A stretch of 64,000 nt of DNA from Salirhabdus euzebyi (GCF_014207435.1 NZ_JACHGH010000001.1:310001-374000), one strand, 5' to 3'; positions 47,227 to 57,518 are shown, numbered from the stretch's first letter. Translations and numbers: made by a program. The notes: generated by a model from the sequence alone, not told the origin.

Positions 47227-48959
47227 TATGCTTCACTAACTTTTTCATAGGTTGCCACTCTATTTCTACCTCTCCGTTTTGCTCCAACATACATAGCTCG
47301 GTCGGCATGTCTAATTAATTCCGAAGGCTCCTCGCAATCATCTGGGAAGCTTGCAACACCAATACTAGCAGTAATTTTAACTTCAATCGGATCAGAAGTT
47401 TGCATAATATGTTGTGTTAACGTAAATGGTTTATCACTAATTACTCTTCGAAGTTTTTCGGCTTCAAATTGCGCTTCGCCCTTTGATTTATCTTTTAGGA
47501 AAATAACAAATTCTTCTCCACCATATCTAGCAACCACGTTTCCGTCTCCAACAAACTCCTCTAAACGTCTAGCAAGTTCTCGTAGAACCTCATTTCCGCT
47601 CTCATGGCCATATGAATCATTTACTTTTTTGAAATGATCTAAATCAAGTAAAATCATGGAATGGTTTTCTTGTACACCTTTTGCTTTCATATCTTCAAAT
47701 ACAGTCGCTAAATATGTTTCTAAGTAACGCAAATTATATAGTTTTGTTAATGGACAACGTTCACTTTTCCTTTTTGTGGAATCATAGTGTCGTGCATTTT
47801 CTATAGCAACAGCTAAATAGTTGGCTAAAATTTCTACTAGCATATAATGATATTTTTCATATGTTCGTTTGTTTTTAGAAACAATTGTAATGATACCAAC
47901 AATTTTCTCGTTTCTACGTATAGGTACGGAAATAACACTTTCCGCATCATCTGTTAATGTACTGTCTTGTACTTTCTTCTCCCACTTTATTCTGTTTGAA
48001 TAATAGACCCCTTCACCTTCACCATAAACCGTACCACTAATTCCATCGAATTTTTTTAGCGTAACACTCTCTAAAGGAGTTTCATTATCGGCATCTACAA
48101 ACCGAATTAATGTTAATGTTTCCGTACTATTCGTCACATCAAATATGTACGTATAATCTACTTCTAGTAATTCACTGATTTCATTGACGAATATATCTAA
48201 TACTTCTTTTACGTTTAACTGTCCTGTTAATTTATGCCCAATTTCACTAGTCTTTTGCAAATAATGATTGATTTTATTAGTAGCATAATAGTTCATAATA
48301 ACAACGGAAATAATAATAAAAGGTATACCTACAAAGTAGATTGCTTTTGCACCTAACTCAATATATAAGAGGTATAAAACAAAACCAACTGGTAGGGTAA
48401 CGATAGATGTAATGACATCCCATAATAAGCTACGCGAGAAAAAGTTCTCTGTCTTTCCAGTCATAAACATTCTTAGCAAATGCAATAAAATTTGATTCGC
48501 AACAATTATTGCTAATGCATAAGAAATAATGGGAAGTACTTGCTCAAAGGAGAAAGTTTCAATTTCTCCATTTGTTCCGCCTAGCAAATAAAATATAGCT
48601 GCACCCATAATAGATATGAGTAGAAACATCGTTAAGTTTACTGGTACTCTATGTAAATCTTCTTTTCCGGTTCGTAGCTTTAACATAAGGACGATGACCG
48701 CTATTTGTGTTAAAACAATTTCAACAAATAAGCCAAAGTATAAGAATACAGCAAAACTTATTCCTTGTATGAAGAAAATAGGTGTTTCCCCAACAATTAT
48801 CGGGAAAAAGGCAACGATACACATCAAAATGGCAAACGAAATAACATCAAACCACTTTCCATCGATTGATGGCTCTAAGACGTTATATAGGTAAAACAGA
48901 AGTGTTGGCCAAACGATTAACCACACTAACCATATCGTTAATTTCTTTTGTTGGGTCAT
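47226..48959 (-). CDS. Membrane GAF-GGDEF diguanylate cyclase
   Basis: 577-aa predicted c-di-GMP synthase. About seven N-terminal membrane helices (10-225), a GAF sensor domain (about 248-390) and a C-terminal GGDEF domain (about 400-577) with the active motif RYGGEEFVIF (GGEEF at 480-484) and DLDHFKKVNDSYGH upstream. The inhibitory I-site RxxD is absent: the matching place reads GDGN. The start is ATG 48959 behind GGGAG; TTG 48977 lies upstream of that site. It stands between folC and spoIIB, where B. subtilis has the prepilin peptidase comC. The ligand of the sensor part is unknown. Confidence 0.9.
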   Translation of the reverse strand: MTQQKKLTIWLVWLIVWPTLLFYLYNVLEPSIDGKWFDVISFAILMCIVAFFPIIVGETPIFFIQGISFAVFLYFGLFVEIVLTQIAVIVLMLKLRTGKEDLHRVPVNLTMFLLISIMGAAIFYLLGGTNGEIETFSFEQVLPIISYALAIIVANQILLHLLRMFMTGKTENFFSRSLLWDVITSIVTLPVGFVLYLLYIELGAKAIYFVGIPFIIISVVIMNYYATNKINHYLQKTSEIGHKLTGQLNVKEVLDIFVNEISELLEVDYTYIFDVTNSTETLTLIRFVDADNETPLESVTLKKFDGISGTVYGEGEGVYYSNRIKWEKKVQDSTLTDDAESVISVPIRRNEKIVGIITIVSKNKRTYEKYHYMLVEILANYLAVAIENARHYDSTKRKSERCPLTKLYNLRYLETYLATVFEDMKAKGVQENHSMILLDLDHFKKVNDSYGHESGNEVLRELARRLEEFVGDGNVVARYGGEEFVIFLKDKSKGEAQFEAEKLRRVISDKPFTLTQHIMQTSDPIEVKITASIGVASFPDDCEEPSELIRHADRAMYVGAKRRGRNRVATYEKVSEA

Positions 48960-49046
48960 TTTTAGCATCTCCCGCAAAATACTTGCATGATTATGTTATT
49001 TTCAAAATGAGATTTTAGTAATTTCTAAGTTTTCCGACATTTATTT

Positions 49047-50357
49047 CTATTTTATCATATCCTTGTTCATTTCATCAAAATAATATCTAATTGTAGAAAT
49101 AAAATATAAGGATCCAGAAAATATAATTATCTCTTTATTAAAGTCAATTGTTGATTTCACTTGATTGAAAGCGTCTAACCAATCAGGTATTACTTGTTTA
49201 TTCGGGTGTGAACTAAGCTGATTTATATCGTTAGGATTTGCTACTCTTTCAAAATCAAAGCTAGTAAATACAACGTGGTCTACCACTTTATCAAGTATAT
49301 CAACCATTTCTTGTAACGGTTTATCCTTCATTGCAGAGAAAATGAGATGTTTCCTTTTATTTGGGTAAAAACGCTCTAACGTATTGGTAAGTGTTTTTAG
49401 TCCAGGTACGTTGTGGGCACCATCTAGTATGACAAGAGGGTTTTTATTTATAATTTCAAATCTTCCTGGCCATGATGTTTTTTGTAAACCTTCTCTAACA
49501 AACTGTTCTATCACATCAAATTCTTCCATAGACGCCAACATTATAAATGCTTGAAGAGCTAACGACGCATTCGATATTTGATGGATTCCTTTCATTTGAA
49601 TGTCTACAGATAAAATGTTAAAAAGAACTGAATAAAACGAAAATACTTCCTTACCTTCTACGAAATCATTTATTTCACTTTTAAAATCCACTCCGTACTC
49701 TAACATAGGAGCATTCATTTCCATTGCCTTATTCTTTATTACCATTAATGCCTCTGGACGATCAACAGCCGTTATGACAGGGATGTTTGCTTTTATGATT
49801 CCTGCTTTTTCGAAAGCAATTTGCTCGTACGTGTCCCCCAAAATATTCATATGGTCAAACCCAATATTCGTAATAATCGTCAAAAGAGGTTTTGCGATGT
49901 TTGTAGAATCTAATCTACCACCTAATCCAGTTTCAAAAAGAACATAGTCGACCTTCACATTTGCAAAGTACTCAAAAGCCATCGCTGTAATAATTTCGAA
50001 CTCAGTAGGCGCACCTAATTCTGTTTGCTCTAGTTCCTCAGCAAGAGGCTTTATTTTTTCAACTAAGGACACTATTTCACTGTCATGAATTGGCTCACCA
50101 TTCATACTAATTCTTTCATTGAATCGCACAATATAAGGTGATGTAAAAGTACCAACTGTTTTCCCATGGGCTTGTAATAAATGTCTTAGGAACGATAACG
50201 TTGACCCCTTACCATTCGTTCCAGCTATATGTATGGCCTTAATTTTTCTTTCTGGATGGTCGAGCTTGTCCATAAACCATTCCATTCTTTTAATTCCAGG
50301 CTTGATCCCAAATGTTAAACGACTGTGTATCCAGTTAACTGCTTCTTGGTAGTTCAT
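49047..50357 (-). CDS. folC: Folylpolyglutamate synthase
   Basis: Mur-ligase-family enzyme that adds glutamate tails to folates (and possibly dihydrofolate synthase activity). 436 aa. P-loop HIAGTNGKGST (about 43-53), the Mg-binding ETGLGGRLDSTN near 140, the central Mur domain with IVILDGAHN-type LVILDGAHNVPG near 315, and a C-terminal glutamate-ligase domain. It lies downstream of valS behind a possible terminator, as in other Bacilli. Confidence 0.95.
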   Translation of the reverse strand: MNYQEAVNWIHSRLTFGIKPGIKRMEWFMDKLDHPERKIKAIHIAGTNGKGSTLSFLRHLLQAHGKTVGTFTSPYIVRFNERISMNGEPIHDSEIVSLVEKIKPLAEELEQTELGAPTEFEIITAMAFEYFANVKVDYVLFETGLGGRLDSTNIAKPLLTIITNIGFDHMNILGDTYEQIAFEKAGIIKANIPVITAVDRPEALMVIKNKAMEMNAPMLEYGVDFKSEINDFVEGKEVFSFYSVLFNILSVDIQMKGIHQISNASLALQAFIMLASMEEFDVIEQFVREGLQKTSWPGRFEIINKNPLVILDGAHNVPGLKTLTNTLERFYPNKRKHLIFSAMKDKPLQEMVDILDKVVDHVVFTSFDFERVANPNDINQLSSHPNKQVIPDWLDAFNQVKSTIDFNKEIIIFSGSLYFISTIRYYFDEMNKDMIK

Positions 50358-50426
50358 CTTAGACCCTCGCTTTTTTACATATATTCTCTTTTCAACATTG
50401 TTTTCTTCACATTACAATGGAAAAGA

Positions 50427-50461
50427 CTGATTCGTAGTAAAGATAAACACCTACGGATCAG
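50427..50461 (-). terminator. Probable terminator after valS
   Basis: 11-bp stem with one mismatch (50427-50437 with 50451-50461), followed by TCTTTTCC on the minus strand. Confidence 0.55.
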
Positions 50462-50474
50462 CCATCTCCAATTT

Positions 50475-53117
50475 TTAAGCTTTCATTTCTTTTATTCTTG
50501 CTTCAACTTTTGCCCGTTTATCTAAATAGTCTTTTTCTTTTTCCTTTTCTTGTTCAACTATTTTAGCAGGAGCATTATTAACAAATTTCTCATTGGAAAG
50601 TTTCTTCTGAACTAATTCAACTTCAGCGTTCCATTTTTGCCATTCTTTTTCAAGTCGCTTTAGCTCCTCTTCTACGTTAATAAGCCCTTCTAACGGAAGA
50701 TATATTTCAACTCCTGTAATAACTGCACTCATCGCTTTTTCTGGTGCGGTAAGTTCTGTATCTATTGTTAAATCACTCGGGTTACAAAAACGATCTAAAT
50801 AATGACGATTCTTTTCTAATGCTGCCTTTAGCTTATCATTACCCGCTTTTACAAGCATCTTTATTGGTTTAGACATCGGTGTTTCTACTTCTGCTCTAAT
50901 ATTTCGAACAGCCCGAATAATTTCTACCAATGTTTTCATTTCAGTGGCGGCTTCCGTATTGGTAAACTCAGCTTGAATTTCGGGCCACTTAGCAATCGTT
51001 ATCGACTCACCATCATGAGGTAGATGCTGCCAAATTTCTTCTGTAATAAACGGCATAAACGGATGAAGCATACGCATTGTGTGATCTAGTACATACACAA
51101 GGACTGATCTAGTTGTATTTTTCGCTTGCTCATCTTCACCATATAGCGGCAATTTTGCCATTTCAATATACCAATCACACAAATCATCCCAAATGAAGTT
51201 GTACAAGTGGCGGCCAGCTTCACCGAATTCATATTTTTCTATATTTCTTGTTACGCTATCAATGGTTTCATTTAATCGAGTCAAAATCCATTGATCTGCT
51301 ACTGACTTTTCACCCGAAAGATTAATGTCTTTGTGTTCCATACCGTTTACATTCATTAATACGAAACGAGAAGCATTCCATATCTTATTAGCAAAATTCC
51401 AAGTAGATTCAATTTTCTCCCATTGGAAACGCAAGTCCTGTCCGGGAGCTGATCCAGTAGATAAGAAATAACGAAGAGAATCTGCCCCGTATTTCTCAAC
51501 AACATCCATTGGATCCACACCATTTCCTAATGACTTACTCATTTTTCTACCGTCTGCATCTCGAACCAATCCATGAATTAATACATCCTTGAAAGGTCTT
51601 TGATCCGTGAATTCAAGGGATTGAAAAATCATTCTAGAAACCCAGAAGAAAATGATGTCATAGCCAGTAACTAGAACATTAGTCGGGAAATAGCGTTGGA
51701 AATCTTTACTTGATTCATCCGGCCATCCCATCGTAGAAAACGGCCATAAAGCAGAAGAGAACCATGTATCTAATACATCTGTGTCCTGTTCCCAATTTTC
51801 TTCATCATCTGGTGCATCAAGTCCAACATAAGTTTCACCTGTTTCTTTATGGTACCAAGCAGGTATACGATGTCCCCACCAAAGTTGTCTAGAAATACAC
51901 CAATCTCGAATGTTTTCCATCCAGTTTAAATACGTTTTTTCAAAACGATCCGGAATAAACGTTACTTTATCTTTTGTATTTTGTAGATCAACAGCAGCCT
52001 TTGCAAGTGGTTGCATGTCAACAAACCATTGAGTAGATAAATAAGGTTCAACAACCGCATCGCTTCTCTCTGAGTGCCCAACGGAATGAACATGTTCTTC
52101 TATGTTAAATAGAATGCCTCCCTCTTGTAAATCTTTCACTAGCTGCTTTCGACATTCAAATCTATCTAGCCCGTTGTACTTTTCAGCATTTTCATTCATT
52201 GTACCGTCTTCATTCATCACTAGAATGCGCTCCAAGTTATGACGGTTTCCTAATTCAAAATCATTTGGATCATGTGCTGGTGTAATTTTAACTGCACCGG
52301 AACCAAACTCCATATCAACATAGTCATCCGCTACAATAGGGATTTCTCTTCCTGTAATCGGTAAAATAACTGTTTTACCAATTAAGTGCTTATACCGATC
52401 ATCTTCTGGATGAACGGCAACAGCAGTATCCCCTAGCATGGTTTCTGGTCGAGTTGTAGCAACTTCAATATGACCTGAACCATCTTTTAATGGGTACTTC
52501 ATATGGTAAAAAGCACCCTTCACTTCTTTATAAATTACTTCTATATCAGACAATGCCGTTTTCGTAGCTGGATCCCAGTTTATAATATATTCACCACGGT
52601 AGATTAAACCTTTTTCATACAGGTTTATAAAGACTTTTTTTACAGCATCAGATAAACCTTCATCAAGCGTAAAACGTTCTCTGGAGTAATCTAATCCGAG
52701 TCCGATTTTTTCCCATTGCTTTCGAATAAAAGAAGCATATTCTTCTTTCCATTCCCAAGCCTTCTCTATAAACTTTTCTCTCCCAAGGTCATATCGACTT
52801 TGGCCTTGCTCTTTTAACTTTGCTTCAACTTTCGCTTGTGTCGCAATACCAGCATGATCCATACCAGGTAACCACAACACATCATAACCTTGCATTCTTC
52901 TAAAACGGGTCATAATATCTTGCAGCGTTGTATCCCAAGCATGCCCTAAGTGTAATTTACCTGTTACGTTTGGGGGTGGAATAACAATTGTAAACGGCTC
53001 TTTCGATTCATCGTTTTTAGCTTCAAAAAACTTACCCTTAAGCCAAAAATTATAACGACCTTCTTCCACTTGATTAGGATCGTATTTTGGCGGCATAGAA
53101 ACTTCTTTATTTCCCAT
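50475..53117 (-). CDS. valS: Valine--tRNA ligase
   Basis: Class I synthetase that charges tRNA(Val) and edits threonine. 880 aa, the same length as B. subtilis Val[15 protein letters not shown] (HIGH-type motif, about 48-61), editing domain, signature [15 protein letters not shown] (KMSKS, about 522-536), anticodon domain, and a C-terminal coiled-coil arm (about 810-880). The start is ATG 53117, with GAGGAGGG 7 nt upstream; in-frame codon 53132 precedes this site. Controlled by a T-box leader with a Val specifier. Confidence 0.97.
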   Translation of the reverse strand: MGNKEVSMPPKYDPNQVEEGRYNFWLKGKFFEAKNDESKEPFTIVIPPPNVTGKLHLGHAWDTTLQDIMTRFRRMQGYDVLWLPGMDHAGIATQAKVEAKLKEQGQSRYDLGREKFIEKAWEWKEEYASFIRKQWEKIGLGLDYSRERFTLDEGLSDAVKKVFINLYEKGLIYRGEYIINWDPATKTALSDIEVIYKEVKGAFYHMKYPLKDGSGHIEVATTRPETMLGDTAVAVHPEDDRYKHLIGKTVILPITGREIPIVADDYVDMEFGSGAVKITPAHDPNDFELGNRHNLERILVMNEDGTMNENAEKYNGLDRFECRKQLVKDLQEGGILFNIEEHVHSVGHSERSDAVVEPYLSTQWFVDMQPLAKAAVDLQNTKDKVTFIPDRFEKTYLNWMENIRDWCISRQLWWGHRIPAWYHKETGETYVGLDAPDDEENWEQDTDVLDTWFSSALWPFSTMGWPDESSKDFQRYFPTNVLVTGYDIIFFWVSRMIFQSLEFTDQRPFKDVLIHGLVRDADGRKMSKSLGNGVDPMDVVEKYGADSLRYFLSTGSAPGQDLRFQWEKIESTWNFANKIWNASRFVLMNVNGMEHKDINLSGEKSVADQWILTRLNETIDSVTRNIEKYEFGEAGRHLYNFIWDDLCDWYIEMAKLPLYGEDEQAKNTTRSVLVYVLDHTMRMLHPFMPFITEEIWQHLPHDGESITIAKWPEIQAEFTNTEAATEMKTLVEIIRAVRNIRAEVETPMSKPIKMLVKAGNDKLKAALEKNRHYLDRFCNPSDLTIDTELTAPEKAMSAVITGVEIYLPLEGLINVEEELKRLEKEWQKWNAEVELVQKKLSNEKFVNNAPAKIVEQEKEKEKDYLDKRAKVEARIKEMKA

Positions 53118-53205
53118 GATAACCCTCCTCATTTTTAACTGTTACTTGTTCGCATTTAAATACAGTGGAGTATTTAAAATACGCTAACTTCTTCGCGAGC
53201 AAAAT

Positions 53206-53468
53206 AAAAAACCTTTCCATCCAAAAAGGACGAAAAGGTTTATTTCGCGGTACCACCTTCATTCACAAACGAGAATAGACTCGTTTGTGCACTCATGTCG
53301 TTAACGGTTTTTATCCGGCTTCTTCTACTCATATTTTTTCAAAGAAGCTGCATCCAGGGCGACCTTCCAAGACTAACTTTCCTAGGAAGCTTTCAGCAAT
53401 TACTTCCCTCTCTGTAGGACTTGATCTTGTACTCTTCCCTATCACTGCATTTTGCTATTTCTATTGTA
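53206..53468 (-). promoter_or_regulatory. T-box riboswitch leader of valS, specifier GTC (Val)
   Basis: T-box motif GAAGGTGGTACCGCG at 53260-53246. The terminator at 53241-53208 is followed by a T run. Stem I has CAGAGAG. The specifier GTC (Val) at 53363-53361 stands in GAAG-GTC-GCC-CTGGA, followed by a purine. Uncharged tRNA(Val) would stabilise the antiterminator and turn on valS. Confidence 0.93.
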
Positions 53469-53474
53469 TTCATT

Positions 53475-53504
53475 ATTTTATCCATTTCCACATAGAAAAG
53501 TCAA
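53475..53504 (-). promoter_or_regulatory. Sigma-A promoter of the valS leader
   Basis: -35 TTGACT (53504-53499), 18 bp, -10 TAAAAT (53480-53475). Confidence 0.75.
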
Positions 53505-53574
53505 TGTTCTTTATACACTTTTTCCAAAAATTCTTCATAATATACTATCACAATAATGAATAAGGAGGGGTATT

Positions 53575-53763
53575 ATGGGAAAATTTTATCGTTTCAAACT
53601 TCCGCCATGGCTTAGACATTGGATTTTTGTCATTGAAAGATGTACATTACCCATTATGATATACCAATGTGCACGAACACTTTTTATACCTACAACACTT
53701 GATGTATTCCTATTAGGATTGCTTGTTGGGTTATTCTTCGCCTTTTATTTAGGCTGGATTTAA
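53575..53763 (+). CDS. Small membrane protein, unknown
   Basis: 62 residues with a basic start (KFYRFKLPPWLRHW) and two likely membrane stretches (about 16-34 and 42-60). I recognise no family. Strong support for translation: AAGGAGGGG 7 nt before the ATG. Plus strand, between the divergent valS leader and convergent ysxE, whose stop codon overlaps its own (TTAA palindrome at 53760-53763). A CATAATATA at 53536-53544 resembles a mother-cell sigma-E/sigma-K -10 box, so sporulation expression is possible but not shown. Confidence 0.7.
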   Translation: MGKFYRFKLPPWLRHWIFVIERCTLPIMIYQCARTLFIPTTLDVFLLGLLVGLFFAFYLGWI

Positions 53764-54782
53764 TACTCCGATTCCATTTCTTCATCATCCACTAAATAGC
53801 TTCGAAGCTGTTGTTGGATGTAAAGAGCATGCTTATAATAAAAATGGAATTGTTGGAATTGACGTACCCATTCCGTTTCAGCATACGCATTTTTATTTTT
53901 TATATATTGAGCGATTTTTTTCATTAACCGATCCGTATTAAGTAAATGCAAGGCAAAAAGAGCATAGTCACTTTTATAGAAAGGGTATATAGAGTGATAA
54001 TGATCTAGGGCTTCCATCATTTCGTTGATAGGTGCATCATGAAAACGACAAACATGATAAAAAAATCGAGATATATCCTTTGCTGGGTGACCATAAAACG
54101 CATTTTCCCAATTGATGAACACCATTCCGTTTTCTGTATGAATGAAATGGGATGGTGCTAAATTGCCATGGCATAAAACAATACGCATTTTCTCTTCTTT
54201 GCTAATATGGTCACGCCATTCCCCAAACCAATACTCAAGGTTATAGCATAGCTCTCTCATATCACGATAAAGGTGGCATAAGAGTAATTCGGTAGGTGAC
54301 ATAAAATGTTTCGCTTCGAATAAGGCGATCCACTTTTCGAAGCGATAAAATGTATTTTTCACTTTACTTTTTTGTGCATCCGTCCAATTATTTATGTTAT
54401 CTAAATCCACACTTTTCTCTGCGATGGTTTTTTGATGAATATAACCTAACTCCTTAAAAAATAGGTGATAAGAAGAGGTCATTGATTCGTTCATTTTTGC
54501 TTTAAACCAAGGCATCACATAATAATTATGGTTTTTCCCCTTAATAATAGGGGTGTTATCCTTCGAAATATATAGTGGAGCTACTGTCGCTAACTGCTTT
54601 TCATTTGCTGTTTGATAAACCATACGGAATGTGTCTTCTAATCCACTATTTTTCGATTGTTTGATAACCACATATTGATTACCGGTATATACTTTTAATG
54701 CATTAGGTGAAAGCTTTTCTCCTTGATAAGATTGCATACCGTACTGTTTTAATATATTTTGTAATTTACTCAATTCTCTCAT
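53760..54782 (-). CDS. ysxE: Spore coat-associated kinase-like protein YsxE
   Basis: 340-aa protein with the fold of the aminoglycoside phosphotransferase/CotS family, named from similarity and its place next to spoVID. The catalytic motifs are altered: the catalytic loop is HGNLAPSH (205-212) in place of HGDxxxxN, and the metal motif is NWE (224-226) in place of DxD. It is therefore likely a pseudokinase or binding protein. The start is ATG 54782 (AAGG directly upstream, too close) or TTG 54773, which has better spacing. Probably a coat protein that depends on SpoVID/SafA (family knowledge). Confidence 0.87.
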   Translation of the reverse strand: MRELSKLQNILKQYGMQSYQGEKLSPNALKVYTGNQYVVIKQSKNSGLEDTFRMVYQTANEKQLATVAPLYISKDNTPIIKGKNHNYYVMPWFKAKMNESMTSSYHLFFKELGYIHQKTIAEKSVDLDNINNWTDAQKSKVKNTFYRFEKWIALFEAKHFMSPTELLLCHLYRDMRELCYNLEYWFGEWRDHISKEEKMRIVLCHGNLAPSHFIHTENGMVFINWENAFYGHPAKDISRFFYHVCRFHDAPINEMMEALDHYHSIYPFYKSDYALFALHLLNTDRLMKKIAQYIKNKNAYAETEWVRQFQQFHFYYKHALYIQQQLRSYLVDDEEMESEY

Positions 54783-54795
54783 CCTTATCCATTTG

Positions 54796-54843
54796 AAAAA
54801 CTTGGCTTTTCGCCAGTTTAAATTGGCGAAAGCCTTCGTTTTT
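54796..54843 (-). repeat. Dispersed hairpin repeat, copy B (terminator-like)
   Basis: Same sequence family as copy A: AAAAACTTGGCTTTTCGCC ... GGCGAAAGCCTTCGTTTTT. On the minus strand, TGGCGAAAAGCCA leads to AGTTTTT. It stands between spoVID and ysxE and could end spoVID transcription. Confidence 0.75.
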
Positions 54844-54884
54844 AAACTTCAATCCAGAAAGAGTTAACACCCCGAATAGCACAA

Positions 54885-55976
54885 TTAGGACGGATCTTTT
54901 TGAGGTTTTTGTTGAGGAATGTATAAAATTTCCCCCGCATTTAAAACTTCACTTTCTAAATTGTTGTATCGAACAAGAGACATTTTTGGTATCGAATACC
55001 TCTTTGCAATTGTATCAAGCGTATCAGAATCTTGAACGATACACATACGAATACGCGAATACGTATCTTCTTCTCGATCAAACATATTGACTAAATATAC
55101 CGCATTTTCACGACTATCTGGGCTAGGTGATTCATCATTCCCCTCCATGTGATACTCCACTTCTAAAGTTGGACTTTCCACATTAGAGCTTTCATAGGAA
55201 CTATCAAATGGACTTTCAAATGGGCTATCCTCTAGTTCTTCTTCTACTTCTTCTTTATTTCCAAAAAACTCTCCAAAGCTTTGGGACTTTTTCTTAAACC
55301 ATAAATCTCTTCCCTTTTCCTTCTCTTTTTGTTCCACAGGTTCTTCCTCGTCCCTACTTTCTTCGACTAGAAGCTCCTCTATTGGACTATCCTCTTCCAA
55401 AATACTAGATGACTCCTCATCCTCTTCGAACTTCATGTCAAATGAAAAAGGTTGACTTACCTCATCCCAGGTATTATCTGTAGCTTCTTCTTGTACTTCC
55501 TCTTCTGTCCTAGGTGAATAGGCCTGATCTTGTTCAATACCGGAGATTACTACTTGTGCCTGAAGCTTTAGGTGTGAAGTATCAGGAATTTCATAGTCAA
55601 AATAGTCTATTTCTACTAGTACGTCGTCTAATGAAGATACACGATACTTTGGAATCGTAATTTCTACTGGAATATTATAATGAAATTCATTTAAACCATC
55701 GTCAAAGCTTCTTATATCTCGAATAAAATTTTTCGTACTGTGGTCTTGAAAAGAAACTACTTGATCTTCATACTTTTCTCCCTGCTCTGAAATAGTAGGC
55801 ATGTACTCACCGGTAAGCTCAATAACCCCCCTAACAGAAACGTAATCTTCATTTTCATTAATCGTTATATCGGGCTCCAGTGCAATGCCGATAAGTTCCT
55901 GTACTTCCTGTCCTTTTTCAAACCATAAAAGCTCATTTAAATCAAACGTAAACACATTTCGGTGATCTTGAGTCAA
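54885..55976 (-). CDS. spoVID: Stage VI sporulation protein D (SpoVID)
   Basis: Coat morphogenetic protein needed for spore encasement; partner of SafA. 363 aa: a conserved N-terminal beta-rich domain (1-150, FTFDLNELLWFEKGQEVQEL is at 9-28), a long Glu/Ser-rich disordered middle (160-300), and a C-terminal LysM (about 308-355, SDTLDTIAKRYSIPKMSLVRYN in parts: SDTLDTIAKRYSIPK, MSLVRYNNL). The start is TTG 55976, 8 nt after GAGGAGGAG. Between hemL and ysxE as in B. subtilis. Two ATCAACCA units 20 bp apart lie upstream. Confidence 0.94.
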   Translation of the reverse strand: MTQDHRNVFTFDLNELLWFEKGQEVQELIGIALEPDITINENEDYVSVRGVIELTGEYMPTISEQGEKYEDQVVSFQDHSTKNFIRDIRSFDDGLNEFHYNIPVEITIPKYRVSSLDDVLVEIDYFDYEIPDTSHLKLQAQVVISGIEQDQAYSPRTEEEVQEEATDNTWDEVSQPFSFDMKFEEDEESSSILEEDSPIEELLVEESRDEEEPVEQKEKEKGRDLWFKKKSQSFGEFFGNKEEVEEELEDSPFESPFDSSYESSNVESPTLEVEYHMEGNDESPSPDSRENAVYLVNMFDREEDTYSRIRMCIVQDSDTLDTIAKRYSIPKMSLVRYNNLESEVLNAGEILYIPQQKPQKDPS

Positions 55977-56106
55977 ACGAACTCCTCCTCCCCATATGAT
56001 TGTTGCTATTTACCAATCTCTACACTTATATGTGAGGGGAAGGGAAATTATTACGGACATTGGAAATGGAACAGTTTTTTTATAAAAACGTCTATTCTTT
56101 TATGTT

Positions 56107-56146
56107 TTCATCAACCAAAGTTTGGCTATATCAACCATTCTTTGTT
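56107..56146. repeat. Two-unit cousin of the 20-bp-period repeat
   Basis: ATCAACC at 56110 and again at 56130, exactly 20 bp apart, matching the core of the array upstream of spo0B. In the spoVID-hemL gap (55977-56209). Confidence 0.65.
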
Positions 56147-56170
56147 TATCCTTTCAGTTAATTAAACACA

Positions 56171-56202
56171 AAAACCTTGTCATCAACTAATGACAAGGTT
56201 TT
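56171..56202 (-). terminator. Terminator after hemL
   Basis: 12-bp perfect stem (56171-56182 with 56191-56202); ends the hemAXCDBL operon. Confidence 0.86.
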
Positions 56203-56209
56203 AATATTT

Positions 56210-57502
56210 TTATTTTTTTGTAATGTTAGCAAATGTCTTTCTAGCCGCTTCAATCGTTTTTTCAATATCTTCATCCGTATGGGCAGTAGATAAAAATAAG
56301 CCCTCAAATTGGGATGGTGGAAGAAAGATTCCTTCTTCTGCCATAGAACGATAATATTGAGCAAAAATATCAAGGTCAGCTGATTTTGCTGATTCAAAGT
56401 TCACAACATCCTCATTTGTGAAGAAGATGCCAACCATGGATCCAGCACGATTAATCGTATGTGGAATATTGTGCTCTGTCGCTGCAGCTCCTAGTCCTTC
56501 TACTAGACGATCAACCTTCTTGTTTAATTCAACATACGTAGTTTCAGTCAATGCATTCAACGTTTCAAAACCAGCTGTCATCGCTAATGGGTTACCTGAT
56601 AAAGTCCCAGCTTGATAGATAGGACCAGCTGGAGCAATATTTTCCATTATTTCTCGTTTTCCGCCGTACGCACCTACTGGAAGACCTCCACCAATAACTT
56701 TACCTAAACACGTTAAATCAGGCGTTACATCGAAGTGACCTTGCGCACTGTGATAGCCTACTCTAAAACCAGTCATTACTTCATCAAAAATAAGAAGTGT
56801 TCCATTCTTTTCGGTAATATCTCTTAATTTTTGCAGGAAGCTATTAACTGGAGGAACAACTCCCATGTTTCCAGATACAGGTTCTACAATAACAGCTGCA
56901 ATGTCGTCACCAAACTCCTGGAATGCATATTCGACACTCTCCATGTCATTATAAGGTACCGTAATCGTATTTTTCGCGATTGATTCAGGAACGCCAGGGC
57001 TATCTGGTAAACCTAGTGTTGCTACACCAGACCCCGCTTTAATTAAAAGAGAGTCACCATGTCCGTGATAATTTCCCTCGAACTTTAAAATTTTGTCCCG
57101 ACCAGTGTAACCTCTTGCAAGGCGCAAAGCACTCATCGTCGCTTCTGTTCCAGAGTTAACCATACGTACCATTTCGATAGAAGGGACCCTTTCGATAACA
57201 AGTTTAGCTAATTTATTTTCTATTTCTGTTGGGGCACCGAAGCTTGTTCCACCTTCCACAACCTTCTTCAATGCTTCTACAACTGTTTCATGGGCATGTC
57301 CTAAAATAAGTGGACCCCAGCTTAAAACATAATCAATATACTCGTTGCCATCAACATCGTAAATTTTTGATCCTTTTCCTCTTTCCATGAAAATAGGGTC
57401 CATTTTTACTGATTTAAATGCACGAACAGGGGAGTTAACACCACCAGGTAATAAATCAACCGCCTCTTTAAAAGCTTCAATAGATTTGCTATAACTTCTC
57501 AC
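56210..57502 (-). CDS. hemL: Glutamate-1-semialdehyde 2,1-aminomutase
   Basis: PLP enzyme forming 5-aminolevulinate in the C5 heme pathway. 430 aa. [11 protein letters not shown] (about 17-27), [12 protein letters not shown] near 58, the catalytic Lys in [16 protein letters not shown] (about 264-279), and [11 protein letters not shown] near 240. The start is GTG 57502 (MRSYSKS in other species), with GGGTGA upstream; in-frame GTG 57526 lies before that ribosome site. Last gene of the hem operon, 16 bp after hemB. Confidence 0.96.
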   Translation of the reverse strand: MRSYSKSIEAFKEAVDLLPGGVNSPVRAFKSVKMDPIFMERGKGSKIYDVDGNEYIDYVLSWGPLILGHAHETVVEALKKVVEGGTSFGAPTEIENKLAKLVIERVPSIEMVRMVNSGTEATMSALRLARGYTGRDKILKFEGNYHGHGDSLLIKAGSGVATLGLPDSPGVPESIAKNTITVPYNDMESVEYAFQEFGDDIAAVIVEPVSGNMGVVPPVNSFLQKLRDITEKNGTLLIFDEVMTGFRVGYHSAQGHFDVTPDLTCLGKVIGGGLPVGAYGGKREIMENIAPAGPIYQAGTLSGNPLAMTAGFETLNALTETTYVELNKKVDRLVEGLGAAATEHNIPHTINRAGSMVGIFFTNEDVVNFESAKSADLDIFAQYYRSMAEEGIFLPPSQFEGLFLSTAHTDEDIEKTIEAARKTFANITKK

Positions 57503-57518
57503 TCTATTCACCCTTTCC

